This document shows positions 28,401-40,856 of a stretch of DNA of 64,000 nucleotides, piece by piece; within the stretch, counting starts at the first letter, position 1, and each line of letters opens with the position of its first letter. Where the stretch lies: NCBI RefSeq assembly GCF_035594125.1, contig NC_087166.1, forward strand, positions 21,278,266 through 21,342,265, in the 5' to 3' direction. Both the position numbers and the translations under genes were made by a program. The notes beneath the pieces were generated by a model. It was given only the letters and a program-made list of their open reading frames with translations, had not been told where the DNA came from and did not search any database. This DNA comes from Scylla paramamosain. Taxonomy: Eukaryota > Arthropoda > Malacostraca > Decapoda > Portunidae.

Positions 28401-29564
28401 CACACATTTCCCTAGCTAATTCAGGTAAAACTCTATGCTAACTCATACACTCATAAAAGCAATACCATGCTTCATTCACAAACTGGACATGACAATACAT
28501 AGCTACCATTGGCATTCCCTAGGCACCTCGCTGCCACTCCTGCAAGCTCCGTGGCTCACACACATATTTTATATACAGTAATATGAGCCTCTTGGCTACC
28601 TCTGCAAGATTGTTATGTGTTTACATAATTCATATCACATAATATTCATTATGTGATATGGATTAATTTTGCTTGCCATTGACAAACCTAATCTCACATA
28701 CGAGAATTATAAGACAAGCATATCTGAATATATAGCTAAAAACATAGTAACCTTGACCTCTTAGTAGAGGGATGAGGTAAGTGAATATTGCTTTGACTCC
28801 TATCCAAGAACACAGGGGAGGGTTTTGTGTATGGTAGCTTATTGAAACCTGTAAATAGCCAGAATGGCTGTGTCACCCTTATGACTAGACACCTTAATTG
28901 TTTGAGATATTTTTAGTCAGGTAAGTGGCAAAAGTTATATCTGATAAGATTCTTATATTTTTCTTATTCTGGAAAGAATGAAAGAAAGCTGAGTTGAACC
29001 AAAGTTTGCCAGCTTTAGGATTAGAGAGAATGTACTGAATGTATGCTTGCAAACCAACAAGAATCACCTCTATTTTGCACTCTACACTGGAAGATGGATC
29101 TCTGTCATAGAAGCAATAGTTATTCCAGGAAAAATCAGAATAGTATGTACCATCTTAATTTTCCCAATTAATAGAGATATAGTTTCAGAAACCACTTCAG
29201 TGGGCCCAGAGACTACTAGGATGATAGATCATCAAGATATGGAAATTAAATTATGATCAAAGGTGCCTGATGTAGAACATAGTTGAACAGAATACAGTGA
29301 AGGATCAGAAATCAGGAAAAGATCAAGAATGTTTAGCATGTCCCAAGAAAATCACAAATACTTGTAGGTTAAGTGCTGCACCAGTTACTCTGTAGGTCAT
29401 CTAATATTGCAAAGTTGAAAGATTCTTCACCAGGTTGGTGAGTGAATTCTGGTGATAGGCACAATATCCAATACTAGTCACTGAAATATCCAAGTTTTGA
29501 GGTTTCAGCAGACCCACCCTAGGTTGCACATGCATACCTAACACTTAACACATGACCATTACAG
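28401..29564. other. Unassigned intronic-type sequence
   Basis: AT-rich, no recognised element. A short palindromic stretch around 28,630-28,665 (ATATCACATAATATTCATTATGTGATAT-type) is present. A 69-codon frame at 29,047-29,256 has no recognisable domain. Confidence 0.5.
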
Positions 29565-29737
29565 GTGTCATCTTGTGAGATTTGCAGGTCATCTAAGTGC
29601 TGATGGTTTGAGGCTGCTGACAAGGTCACAGAATTTGAAATATCTCCACCTGGCTATGTCTAATGACCAGAATGCCTGCAACATTTTGCCTGCCATCAGT
29701 GACATTTCCACATCACTTCTCACTTTAGAGTTCCTGT
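29565..29737 (+). CDS. Probable host exon: leucine-rich repeat-like segment
   Basis: Acceptor TTACAG before 29,565 and donor TGT|GTAAGT after 29,737. In the frame set by the upstream exon (AA + G = Lys) it encodes CHLVRFAGHLSADGLRLLTR, then NLKYLHLAMSNDQNACNILP, then ISTSLLTLEFL. The NLKYLHLAMS and SLLTLEFL spacing resembles leucine-rich repeats, as found at the C-terminus of NLR-type proteins; the family is not certain. The exon ends one base into a codon, which fits the next exon at 34,670. An internal alternative acceptor (TTTGCAG at 29,581-29,587) is possible. Confidence 0.6.
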
Positions 29738-30419
29738 GTAAGTATGTTTTATTATGCTGTGATGTGTGTGTATGTGTGTGCAATTAGCTGTTCACATAAT
29801 TGTAGTTTAAAGGACCTGAGCTATACATGAGGTCCAATCTTCATATTTCTATTTGTCCATTTGTTCCTTTAGTCACTAGTGAATGGGTCACCTCTTCTAT
29901 TCTAGTTTTAGCTATTCCAGGTTTCAACATGTACAGTATTTCTATGGAAAACCTGTACCCTCTACAGTTAGTGTCAAAGAAAATAGCACACCCTACTAAC
30001 ATCACTGCTCTAGCATGTACAGTTTATTTTAGTTTACCAGGCATTTAGTCTATTAATATGGTAACTCTCCATTTCTTTGCATATGCTATATTTAAAATTG
30101 ACTAATAGTAATTGTCAACTATGGCTAGTGGGAGAATGTTATCCTACATTTCCTTCCCTGCTCTTGATATTTCTTGTTTTTGTTAAGTTGTTTGCACTTT
30201 TTTTTATTGGACAGCAAGATAGGTCTTACCAAACTGAACATGTGACAAACAAACATGGTGTTAGCCTCAGTTGATAGAGGACTCAGCAGGCATGAGATTG
30301 GAAGCATATTAGGAAGATTAGATACAGTTGTTTCTTGACAATGAAGAAAATGAAAATATTTACCCAAAACGTATAAGAAGATGCTGGGGTATGAACTGAA
30401 GAAAGACTATCATCATTGC
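29738..30419. other. Unassigned intronic-type sequence
   Basis: AT-rich with short TG runs at 29,763-29,780; no gene recognised. Confidence 0.5.
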
Positions 30420-31650
30420 CAAGCAGGATGAAGAAAATGCAAGGTGGTGTCTTCTGCTTCCTGTTTTCTTCTTCTCCAGACTTGTTCCTGTCCTGAGCTG
30501 TGATCTTAATCATAACACTCAAAGTTTCTGCCATTCCATCACCATATTCCACTTTCTCAACAGTAACATCCTCTTTTATCAGTATTATCACTCCTTCTCC
30601 CTTTCCTTTTCTGACTCTCCTTCATGTGCTATATCCTTCCTTTGGAAATCTCAAGTTTATTTCCAATTTTCATTTGTTTTTTCATTAAATATACCACATT
30701 TGCTTTATTGTTCTTTAAGTAGTCTTTAAGTTTCAATAGGCTTGACACCAAACCATCTACATTTGTATACATAATTTTTAAACTTCTGTTTGGTGATCTT
30801 GTGTGGCATCTTTGTTCCATCATTTCCTCACTCTCATGTCCACAACTTTCCAAATGAATCTCCTCACTTGTTCCTGTGTTTTCTCATTGTTTTTTACTGG
30901 GCCTCTACTCTCAACTCTTTCAGTTTACTTCTCTCTTTTTCATTCATGTCTCTTTTTATCCATATTTCATACATTCTTTCAACTTTTGCCAATTTTCCTG
31001 TTCTTTGCAAAACATGTTCTGCTGTCATTTGTGACATGAATCTTATTTTCATTGGTCTTGTTCCATTTTCATTGTATTTTCCGATCCTGTAAACCTCTTC
31101 AGTTTGTTCGACTATTCCCTCTCCTTCCTCCACCACTTCTGCTATAATTTCTTTAGCCCTTTTCACTTCTTTCTCTCTAGCTATTTTCATGGGTAGGTTC
31201 TTCTTGAGCCCAAATACCACCACACACATTTTTCTTGGTACTGTGTCTCTCACAATTTCACTTTTTTCCTTCATTACTTTAATCAGCTGCTTTTCCATAT
31301 CTTTATTGTGTTCCTGTTGCTATTGCCTTATTATCCCCTTCATATCCACCTTCTGTTGTTCTCCCTCATCTTTCCAACTTTTGACTTCCTCTGTCACAAA
31401 CTCTTTCACTTCTCCAACCCTAATGTCTCATTCTTGTACAGCTTTCTTTAACTCTTCATTCTCTTTCTTTAATTTCTTGATTTCTTCACAGTACTTCTTG
31501 TTTAAGTACACTATTTGTGCCACCTCTTCTCTCAACACTTTGTTTTCTCTTTCATGTTCCATCTCCCTCTTCTTCATCTCCGTTATATCACTGGATATAT
31601 TTTTTACATGTAAAAAATATATCACTACATATAATCACTATATATAATCA
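30420..31650 (-). pseudogene. LINE A copy 4: ORF1 and start of endonuclease, minus strand
   Basis: Reading right to left: a coiled-coil stretch at 31,625-31,428 (REMEHERENKVLREEV, then KKLKKENEELKKAVQE), and an ORF1 core at 31,298-30,894 with VVFGLKKN, YRIGKYNENGTRPMKIRF and KRDMNEKERSKLKELR. The start of the endonuclease lies at 30,853-30,629 (SLKIMYTNVDGLVSSLLKLK), continuing with MILIKEDVTVEKVEYGDGMA at about 30,590-30,530. RT is absent. This is the clearest view of the LINE A ORF1 in the window. The 5' end may extend toward 32.0 kb. Confidence 0.65.
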
Positions 31651-31668
31651 CTATATATAATCACTACT
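31618..31668. repeat. Short tandem repeat (TATAATCACTA)
   Basis: Three to four imperfect copies of a 16-bp ATATATAATCACT unit. Confidence 0.7.
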
Positions 31669-32046
31669 AACCTCTCTTTCTTTCTTCTATGCCTTTATCA
31701 TTGTTGCTAAGCTAAGTATTTCTTCTCATATTTTTACGTTCTCTTAAATTTTCCACATTCATTTATTTGTATGTGCTACACTGACATCCTCTTCCTTAAA
31801 CCCTTAAAAAACATTGGGATTTTTGCTGGACATCATCTTCCCTGGTTGATGTTACTGCCAATGTTTATCTCTGCACACCACACTCTCATTTTACCTTTTT
31901 GGCCACTTCCCAATTAACCCCCAGTGTCCACAACTTGCTCAAGTCCCTATTATGGAGACAGGACTCAGAGCTTGGCCCCTGTGCACAACCAAATCTAGGT
32001 AAAACCTTGGAGCTGTTGTTGATGTGTGATCAGTTGGGCAGCAGGA

Positions 32047-33455
32047 TGGCATGTGTATTTATCTAGTTGTGAAATACAGGACAAGAGCCACACTATGCTT
32101 GTGCTGTCCCATCTTCATATCGACTTTTATCCAAATTCTCTTTAAATTTATGGACTGTCTTGGCACACAGTCTCATCAATAAGTTCATTCCACACTGCTA
32201 TGCTCTTGTGGGGAAAGCTGTGTTTCTTGATGTCTCTTCTGCAAACACTTCTTATTAATTTCCTTCCATGTTCTCTGGTACCTCTCATATCTGGTATCAC
32301 AAGATCATCCCCGTCCAACTTTTCCATTCCTTCCAATATTCTGTATAGTGCTATCAAATCACCTCTTTCCCCCCCTTTTTTCCAGTGTTGTCAAGCCCAA
32401 TCTCATCAACCTCTCTTCATAACTATGCCCTCTTAGGCTTGTAGAGATTTTAGTTGTGGTTCTCTAAATTCTTTCTAGCTTTCTGATACCCTTCTTCAAA
32501 CTTGGTGACCATACTAATGTTGTGTACTCCAGTATTGGATGTATCATTGTTGTTATCAGTTTTTTTTATCATATCTTCATCAATGTAGGATGTTTCTCAA
32601 CAAATTGCATGTTTCTCCAGTGATCTTGTTTACATGCTTCATAAACAACATTTTATTATAAATGGTTACTCCCAGATCTTTTTCTTCTGATTTTATAGTA
32701 ATTTTCTCATTTCCGAAATAATAGGTGTCTTCTGTTCTCACATTCATCCCAGACTTCACCATGCTACATTTCTTGGCATTAAACTCCATGTTCCACTTCA
32801 GCGACCATTCATTTATCTTAATTAGGCCTTGATTCAGAGCTCTGTAGTCTTCTTCATTTGTTACTTTTCTCATAATCTTAGCATCATCAGCAAGGAGGTT
32901 CATGTAGCTTGTCACCCCTTCTGTCATGTCATTTACTTATATTACAAACACAACTGGTGCTAGTACCGATCCTTGCGGAACTCCACTTATTACTGGTCCC
33001 CAGTATATGCAGTCACCCCATCCGTCTCTCTCTCTTGCACTATGTCTGTTACTCTTAAGTAGAAGCTTATCAGATTTGTTACACAAGATCTTCCTTCTCA
33101 GAATCCAAATTGTCTCTCTGTTATTACATTATTGTCTTCCAGTATTTCACCCATCTGTTCTTGATGATCTTTTTGCAAATCTTTGCTACCACACTTGTCA
33201 GCAATACTGGTCTACAGTTTAATGGGTCTTCTTTATTTCCAGCATGTGAATTTTATTATTTTCCAATTCCGTTTCCAATCTTTAGGTACTCTTCCTTCCA
33301 GCAAGGTGGTGCTGATTATATTCTGTATCACTGGCTAGTTGTGGGCTCCAGTTTGACACACCATCAGGTCCATTGCTTTCCTTACATTCAGCTCTTCCAA
33401 CATATTCTTTACTTCTTTTGTTGATGTTACTACCTCTCTCAGACCAGTCCCATTT
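32047..33455 (-). mobile_element. LINE A copy 5: RT and tail, minus strand
   Basis: The tail starts at about 32,047 (reverse complement of the CACAACTAGATAAATAC end). C-terminal tail is at 32,357-32,148 (VCRRDIKKHSFPHKSIAVWN), RT palm at 32,927-32,580 (LLADDAKIMRK catalytic box, [24 protein letters not shown]), and the GVPQGSVLAP block near 32,980-32,950. Earlier RT sequence extends to about 33,455 with disrupted frames. The catalytic box reads LADD. Confidence 0.75.
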
Positions 33456-33457
33456 TC

Positions 33458-33463
<6 letters not shown>

Positions 33464-33516
<53 letters not shown>
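33464..33516. repeat. (TG)n microsatellite = (AC)n tail of LINE A copy 6
   Basis: 53 bp of TG repeats lying directly at the 3' end of the minus-strand LINE A copy 6. Confidence 0.97.
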
Positions 33517-34648
<1,132 letters not shown>

Positions 34649-34669
34649 TAGCAAATTATTTTGTTACAG

Positions 34670-34826
34670 ATGTACACATCCCTATACGAATAGTAGCACC
34701 AGAGTCACTAATTCGTCCACTGCCTGAAAATCCTATTGTGACCCTTGTGTTGTCTGGTATGGACAGAACACTACTGGCTAAGGCACAGCAGATAGCAGCA
34801 GCCCTACAACCCAGGAGGACAGGATG
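34670..34826 (+). CDS. Probable host exon of the LRR-like gene
   Basis: Acceptor TTGTTACAG before 34,670 and donor ATG|GTGAGT after 34,826. Joined to the previous exon (T + AT = Tyr) it reads [20 protein letters not shown], then [20 protein letters not shown], then [12 protein letters not shown], with no stop in that frame. The segment IVTLVLSGM followed by an amphipathic helix ([12 protein letters not shown]) fits an LRR strand-helix unit. It ends two bases into a codon, compatible with the exon at 61,577. The pyrimidine tract is short because the (AT)n array comes within 27 bases of the acceptor. Confidence 0.6.
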
Positions 34827-36527
34827 GTGAGTGCATATGTGATGCATATTACATGAACCATCTTCTCAGAAACAACTTCACTCATGCAGTAGACTGTTGT
34901 AATTAATCATAGATAATTTGTGGTGCCTATTTTACTTTACATAGCCTATGGCAAAAGTTAAAGTGCCCCACAAACCTACACATAAATAAATTTAAATATG
35001 ATTTTGAAACATTTGTTAATGCAAGTGATACTTGCCAATCCTTATGATGCTTGATGACACGACACTCCTTTTTGCTTCAGACACTCATTTATGTCTTGAA
35101 ATTCTGATACCAGTTTCTGAAATAAGTTTGAGGCAAAGTGTCCATCAAATATAGCATCTTCCAATCTAGGGAATAAAGCAATGTCAATCCTAAGTAAATG
35201 GAGTTTTCCAAAGGGTTTAAATCTGGTGCACTATCTGTCCAGTCTTTACTTCACAATTATCCATCCCTTGCATCCCAGTGTAGGGCAAATTACTACATGA
35301 ATCCAGGCAATTCACCAGTTACAAACAGCTATAGCATTTAGGTTGCCACCCTGTCTCATCCAGAAGGAAAATATAATCCAGAATTTCTCACACTTGCTGA
35401 GAAAGGACTCACAAGTAAACATCTGTGGGAAAGACATACACAAGTATGACACATCTAAGCAAGACCTAGTTACGAAAACCCCCTTTCCTCCACCTCACTC
35501 CTGCATGGCTCCTCAACTGGCCTCACTCTGCACCAACCAGCTGAGGGCATAGAAGGCCTGGGAGGGGGGGATGGGGCTGGGGAACTTTTGCTGACACCTA
35601 CTTTCCCAAGCTACATGAAGACCTGGGAAGGGACTTCACTGGGTCCCTGCTGCCCATCCAGAAGGGAAGCCTGACAGGGAGTTGCTCACTGCTATCGTAC
35701 GCAGGGGAGGAGAGAGACTTAGGCTCTCACTAGTCACGGTGTTTATTCACCAAAACTGCATAGACATAGCTTACAGTACCTGACTAGCTCTAGCACATCA
35801 CTGCAACTCCACACACATTCAGTGTCCTGGCACTCGGCCTCATGGCACAGTAGAGAGGTGCTTGCAACAGCATGGAGGTACACACAATAACGTGAGGAAA
35901 GCAGAAGCACACCAAGTCCACTTCACAGCTAGGGGCACCACTAGAGTTGCTTGAAACATTGATCCACAATTTAATTACCTAACCATTATCACTAGCAGAA
36001 AATACATTGGAGAAATACTCAACGATAAAAACATGAAAAATAGGCACATACAAAAAAATAAATGTACAACCAAAACTTAACGTAAAATTAAGCTGCAATG
36101 AAAAATGTCAGCATACCCTAAACTAACAAAATTCTAGCTAAGACATGTGGAATCATCTGAAGGAATATGGAGGAATGATAAATCCCAAAAAGCTGCCACC
36201 AAAAATATATGCGGATTCCCCGGTCACATATTAAAAAAAAAATAAAAATATCCACATATTAAAAAAATAAGGAATAAAAACTTCTGTGTGTATGTATATC
36301 ACTTACTTCCTGGTTTAATTTAAAGAATGAAATATTCCCCTCAATTAGCCACAAAAATAAAAAAAAAGGGTACTTTTCAAAAGGAGAGGATAGGAGAGAG
36401 AGGAGATGAGACCAAGCAAACAGTACATCTGACATTGTTCATTATGTGCCCAAGACACTGACCTCACTGACTCAGACCCCAGGACCCAGCATTGTTTGTT
36501 ATGTGTCCTCATTTGCCTCCAGGTTCT
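34827..36527. other. Unassigned intronic-type sequence
   Basis: No gene or known repeat recognised. It includes a somewhat GC-richer stretch (35,450-35,900) and AT-rich, A-run-containing DNA at 36,040-36,365. Confidence 0.5.
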
Positions 36528-37050
36528 CCTGGTGTCATAGATGGGCATTATTGCGATAAATTATTGTGATAATGACATTGGGCTATTGGTTACTGATAAT
36601 TATTTTTCCTGCGTTATTGATTCATTGGTATTGTATTGGAACCTTAGGTTCCAAACTAGCGATAATCAATAATTTTAGTCTTTGGAACATGAGCATGTTG
36701 AAGTTTTAAACTTTCAAAATCAAATGTAGTTATTTTGCTTAAAATAGTACTTTTCATTAGTGAAGAGTGGATAAACATTGAATTTGAAATTTTTTCCAAG
36801 ATTTTTCTAAGTTTTCTAAGATAAAGATAAAAATAAAGGTCTGGATATATCAGTTTTTTATTTAAAATATCAATACTGTTATTGCTAGTATCAGAATTTT
36901 TATTTATCAACTTTATCAGTTATCACCTTATCGGGTGATAAATTTATTGCCAGTTGTCAATTATTGGTTATCGCTGAAAAGGTCATCGTTATTGATTTAT
37001 CGGTTATTGTGATATTTTTTTTTTTTTCATGCCAGATATGCCTGGTGCAA
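36528..37050. mobile_element. Possible non-autonomous hAT-like element (TTATCG-rich)
   Basis: The two ends are dense in ATTGCGATAA / TTATCGGTTATTG-type words in both orientations (36,545-36,620 and 36,905-37,015), typical of hAT subterminal repeats. The left end ATAGATGGGCATTATTGC loosely matches the reverse complement of the right end near CATGCCAGATATGCC. No transposase is present and no clear 8-bp target duplication was found. Confidence 0.35.
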
Positions 37051-37224
37051 GCTTAAAGTTCTGCCCTAATAGTATATTACTTTAAGTTAGTAATATTTAG
37101 AAGGGAAGCTTTAATTCACTAAGAAAATCAGCCTTTTCTACAAACATGAGACCTTCATGTCCCAGGGCCCTTTCTCCAGATATCAGTGAGATCTGGAAAG
37201 TCCATCTTCCCCACAAAAATTGAA

Positions 37225-38007
37225 GAGATATTGCCCATGCAGGTAAGGAGTTACAGAGAGATTTGGATAAAATTTATGCTTGGAGTCTAAAGTAGAAACC
37301 TGAATTTAATTCTAAGAAATGTCATGTGATGGAAATAGAAAAAAAGTACAAGGAACTATAAAGGAACTACATGGAACTACATGGAACTATAAAATGGGGA
37401 AATATATGATAATGAAAAGTAATAAAGAAAAGGATTTGAGGGTGATTATTCAGGACACACTGTCTCTAGAGAAGCATATAAGTGTAATTTTTGGCTCCAC
37501 ATGTAGGATATGTTAAATAACATTACCCACATGGACTTGGTTATAATGAAAAAAATAATTACAACCATGATACACCTCAGGTTAGAGTACGCTGCAGTCA
37601 TACGGTTCCCACACAGAAAGAAGAATATGAGGAAACGGAAAGAATACAGAGGACAGCAACGAAGATGGTGCCAGAATTGACAAATTAATGTACAAATTAA
37701 TGTACAAATTAATAAACTGTATGGAAGAGGTAGACAGACAAGTTTTGGAGATGCATATGAATGAGGGGTCAGGATGTAAAAGAGGACATACAAAAAAGAT
37801 TAAGAAGAGTATCTACATGTCTCAGTGACATCAAGGAGTATAGTTTCCTGTATCGAAGCATTGATCTCTGGAATAGTTTAAGTGAGGAGATGGTTACAGC
37901 TGTTAGTGTGAGCAAATGTAAAGAGAAATTGGATAACTGCAGATATGGGGACAGGATGAATGAGCTTTAGCTAAGACCCTGTACAATACAACTAAGTAAA
38001 TACCAGA
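37225..38007 (+). mobile_element. LINE A copy 7: RT end and tail, plus strand
   Basis: Decayed but recognisable order: KCHVME-like block (37,313-37,330), EKDLRVIIQDTLSLEKHISV (37,431-37,490), LRLEYAAV near 37,580, and the tail VSTCLSDIKEYSFLYRSIDLWNSL-type at 37,810-37,890 (two runs). The 3' end is ATACAACTAAGTAAATAC. A small tandem repeat (ACAAATTAATGT, three copies) lies at 37,679-37,716. Confidence 0.7.
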
Positions 38008-38191
38008 CCGGGACACTCCACCAGAAAGTGTCACATTGTAAAAGGAACTACAAACCATCATCACAGTATGATTGTATTTCCTGGAATATGAGGTAACCAT
38101 GTGTGAGATGTGTATGACTCACCGGAGACAGGCCATTGTAGTTTCTGAGCAGTGCCCCAGCATGTGGACATAATTTGAAAAGTATATGAGA

Positions 38192-38828
38192 CTTACCATA
38201 GGTCAGTTGAAGTATGCTTGTAATTTTATGAAGCAAATCACCTCTGCTGGGGGGAGCTTTCCCATGAGATGAGCTGCACTGTGCCACAACACCAGACTTT
38301 AAAGAGCACGATCACCCACATGACATAAAATTTAGGCCCATAATGACCATAACAAAATGCTAAAAAAGAAAGAAAATGAGGAGGGAGAGGAGGACATGTG
38401 AAAGCTACCCTCCACAGTACATGAGTTGTACTGTCCCCAAGGAACATGGGAATATTGTATAAATATAGAAAACCAATAATTATACTTAATTATTATACCC
38501 TACAAATTTGCTTCGTAAAATTATAAGCATACTTCAACTGACCTACGGTAAGTCGTATGCTTTTCAGATTTTACATCATCAAATTCCCTCTGCTGTGGTG
38601 AGCGTTCCCATGAGGTTTTGAAGCCATGTGGGTGTTGTACCTGAAGGCAACTACTTGATTTGTACCCTTGCCACTATAACACATGTATTGTTGAAAAGAA
38701 ACATGAAAGAGCAAAGAAGACATTCATTAATGTCATTTACATGAGTTGTACAGTGCCCAAGGAACATGGTAATATTGTATAAATGTAGAAAACCAGTAAT
38801 TATACTTAATAATTATACCCTACAAATA
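38192..38828 (-). mobile_element. DIRS1-like terminal region (inverted terminal repeat and internal repeats)
   Basis: Contains two copies (38,236-38,297 and 38,566-38,625) of a segment with CCTCTGCTGTGGTGAG / TTCCCATGAG. Both are homologous in reverse orientation to 51,632-51,703, just upstream of the DIRS gag. Also holds a 47-bp inverted repeat (38,192-38,238 against 38,506-38,552) and 90-bp direct repeats 320 bp apart (38,419-38,508 and 38,739-38,827). Inverted termini plus internal complementary repeats are characteristic of DIRS elements. I infer that this is the 3' end of the DIRS element at 47.3-51.7 kb, separated from it by later insertions. Confidence 0.6.
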
Positions 38829-39020
38829 ACTTATTAAATACACCCTAAAATGGCCCAAACCACATCACAAATAGAGGAACATGCACAACTTGTATACATA
38901 AACACTAGTCACCCAAGTAAGAGGAGGAAGCAGTAGGCACCTGCTAAAACAATAATTACTCCCAGTGAGGTCTAAAGCACTGGATCAGGGGGTGCTGTGA
39001 AGTTATCATTAAACCTAGCT
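38829..39020 (+). other. Possible 5' untranslated part of LINE C copy 1
   Basis: Lies immediately left of the gypsy insertion; the matching right side (from 44,232) leads into LINE C. The exact start of LINE C could not be seen. Confidence 0.35.
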
Positions 39021-39025
39021 GTGAC
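39021..39025. repeat. Target-site duplication of gypsy element (GTGAC), left
   Basis: GTGAC directly precedes the 5' LTR and recurs directly after the 3' LTR at 44,227-44,231. Confidence 0.9.
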
Positions 39026-39268
39026 TGTGTGAAGTATGAATGCTTCATTGTTACGGGGCTTCACTGTATTGGTTAGGGTTCATAGTTTGTATTGGTTTCA
39101 TGCTTCACTGTTTCACTAGTGTTTACTTCGCCCCTTGCTCTGTATTAATCATTGAGTTCTGTACCACGCCGCCACCGGCTCGCACCTACGTACTTGTACC
39201 TGTCTACACATTAAAAGCACTGGGAACTTGTGACTTTATGTTGCCCGAGAACCTACAAGAAGGATACA
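39026..39268 (+). repeat. Gypsy 5' LTR (243 bp)
   Basis: Begins TGTGTGAAG and ends GGATACA. It matches 43,984-44,226 over the full 243 bp, with one visible difference (C against T near 39,246). An ATTAAAA at 39,210-39,216 could serve as TATA-like or polyadenylation signal. Confidence 0.95.
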
Positions 39269-39288
39269 TGGCGCAGTGAGTAGTGCAA
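39269..39288 (+). promoter_or_regulatory. Candidate primer-binding site
   Basis: TGGCGCAGTGAGTAGTGCAA starts directly after the 5' LTR, where gypsy elements pair with the 3' end of a tRNA to prime minus-strand synthesis. The tRNA was not identified. Confidence 0.6.
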
Positions 39289-39384
39289 CTCACAAGGACC
39301 TGGCAGCGAGACAGCGTGAAGGTGCCCCAACTAGCCGCTGGTGTGCGGTGCGTCTCCCGGAGGAGCCTTCAGTGTGCCGGCGCC

Positions 39385-40536
39385 ATGACTAAGCCTAAAA
39401 CCAGGAGGCAACAAGATCCGGCACCCATCTCGCCAGCTTCGTCCACGCCCTCGGCTATGGGGCAGGAGCAGGCAACTGGAGTCTCTCAAGACGTGCTCCT
39501 TCAAATGCTGCAACTGTTCCGTGACAAGTGTGAGCAGAGACGACGGGAGGACGAAACGAGGCGCCAGGCCGAGGAGCAGCGCTTCAATCAGCTTGTTGCT
39601 ACGCTTGGAACGCAGCCTTCACAGCAGGCAGGCACACCCGGCGCCGTTAGTGACAGCCTCGCCAACCCGCCCTCAACCATGCTCCCGATGTCGTCCACGC
39701 CTGTCCCCAAAGCGACCGTCGTTCCGCCTTCCCCGCTCTCACAGGACGCTACGCTGCAGGCCTTCAAGGAATGGAGACAGCAGTGGGAGGACTATGCGGT
39801 GATGGTGGACCTGCAGAAACAGCCGCAGCCCAAGCAGCTCATACAGTTGCGGGCCTGCCTCTCGTCCGAACTGAGGCGCACGCTCGAGGTTAGCTTGGGC
39901 GTACCCCCGGGCTCGATCTTGAGCCTGACTGAAGTGCTGGAGCGCCTTCACGAGCATGTGAAAGGGCAACGAAATGAGGCACTGAGGCGCCTATCCTTCT
40001 TCCAGTGTAGACAGGCCGAAGGAGAGAAGTTTAATGACTTCTACGTGCGGCTGAAGGATGCTTCGGACGAGATCGACTTGTGTAAGGCCCACAACCCTGC
40101 CTGTGTAGAGACGCAAATGAAACACGCAGTGTTGATGGGCGTCAGAGACGAGGAAACGAGGCAGCGCTTGTTGGAAACGCCATCTGACGCCACACTGGAG
40201 AAGGTGTTGACAGTGTGCAAGTCCCGCGAGGCCGCCGAAACCACGTCACACGAACTCAGGCCACTCCAGTCTTCCACATGTGCAGTGTCGGCGTATAAGA
40301 AAAAGAAAAAGGACTGTTGGAAAGGGGACTGTCTGAAAAAGGAATCGCCCAAGGCAAACGGTCATTCTAGTGGTTCGAAGCCGACTAACGCAAAGTGCGG
40401 TAACTGTGGTTATGGGCCGCACTCCAAGGACAAGTGCATAGCGATTGGTGAACGGTGTCGTTTATGTAACAAAATGGGTCATTTCGCAAAGTGTTGCCGC
40501 TCACAAGTGCCGAGAAGCCGCCGAGTGACCGTGTAA
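39385..40536 (+). CDS. gag: Gypsy Gag polyprotein
   Basis: Structural capsid/nucleocapsid protein of 383 residues from the ATG at 39,385; the frame is open upstream, but this is the first ATG. After a Pro/Ser/Gln-rich N-terminal third comes a capsid-like region (FKEWRQQWEDYAVMVDLQKQ, then LRLSFFQCRQAEGEKFNDF-type sequence at about 39,990-40,045) typical of the retrotransposon gag family. Near the C-terminus two CCHC zinc knuckles are intact: CGNCGYGPHSKDKC and [13 protein letters not shown]. The end overlaps the protease frame by 46 bases in the -1 frame. GC content is clearly higher than in the surrounding DNA. Confidence 0.9.
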   Translation: MTKPKTRRQQDPAPISPASSTPSAMGQEQATGVSQDVLLQMLQLFRDKCEQRRREDETRRQAEEQRFNQLVATLGTQPSQQAGTPGAVSDSLANPPSTMLPMSSTPVPKATVVPPSPLSQDATLQAFKEWRQQWEDYAVMVDLQKQPQPKQLIQLRACLSSELRRTLEVSLGVPPGSILSLTEVLERLHEHVKGQRNEALRRLSFFQCRQAEGEKFNDFYVRLKDASDEIDLCKAHNPACVETQMKHAVLMGVRDEETRQRLLETPSDATLEKVLTVCKSREAAETTSHELRPLQSSTCAVSAYKKKKKDCWKGDCLKKESPKANGHSSGSKPTNAKCGNCGYGPHSKDKCIAIGERCRLCNKMGHFAKCCRSQVPRSRRVTV

Positions 40537-40856
40537 GGTGCGGCAAAGTGTTGTCTGTAACAGGGCACCAGCGCGGCGCTGCCCCGCCCTCCGGCGGCAC
40601 TGCCCATACCGCCCACGCACGAGCGGTGGACAATGTGCCACTGGTCGGCCCCACGTCCCCGACCATAAAGCTTCAGGTGGAAGCATGTGGCAGGTCAGGC
40701 TGGGTCGAGTGTGTGCCAGACACGGGAGCGGACACGACAGTCATGGGTGATGAGCTTCTTCGGGCACTTGGCCTGTCGGCTGACGACCTGCAACCCTACC
40801 CAGAGTTGGGACGTCAATGGCCTGTCGGATTCTCGGGTCGTTATACGCCACTATGA
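40491..40856 (+). CDS. Gypsy protease part of Pol (-1 frame to gag)
   Basis: Open frame carrying the retropepsin active site in [12 protein letters not shown] (about 40,712-40,747). It lies -1 to gag and would need ribosomal frameshifting; no classic slippery heptamer was seen in the 46-base overlap. The frame ends at TGA 40,854-40,856, before the end of the protease fold. The remainder of the protease ([10 protein letters not shown], then [10 protein letters not shown]) continues in a second frame, overlapping at ATGA (40,853-40,856). Either this is a second frameshift or, more simply, a one-base indel in an otherwise intact copy. Confidence 0.8.
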   Translation: MLPLTSAEKPPSDRVRCGKVLSVTGHQRGAAPPSGGTAHTAHARAVDNVPLVGPTSPTIKLQVEACGRSGWVECVPDTGADTTVMGDELLRALGLSADDLQPYPELGRQWPVGFSGRYTPL

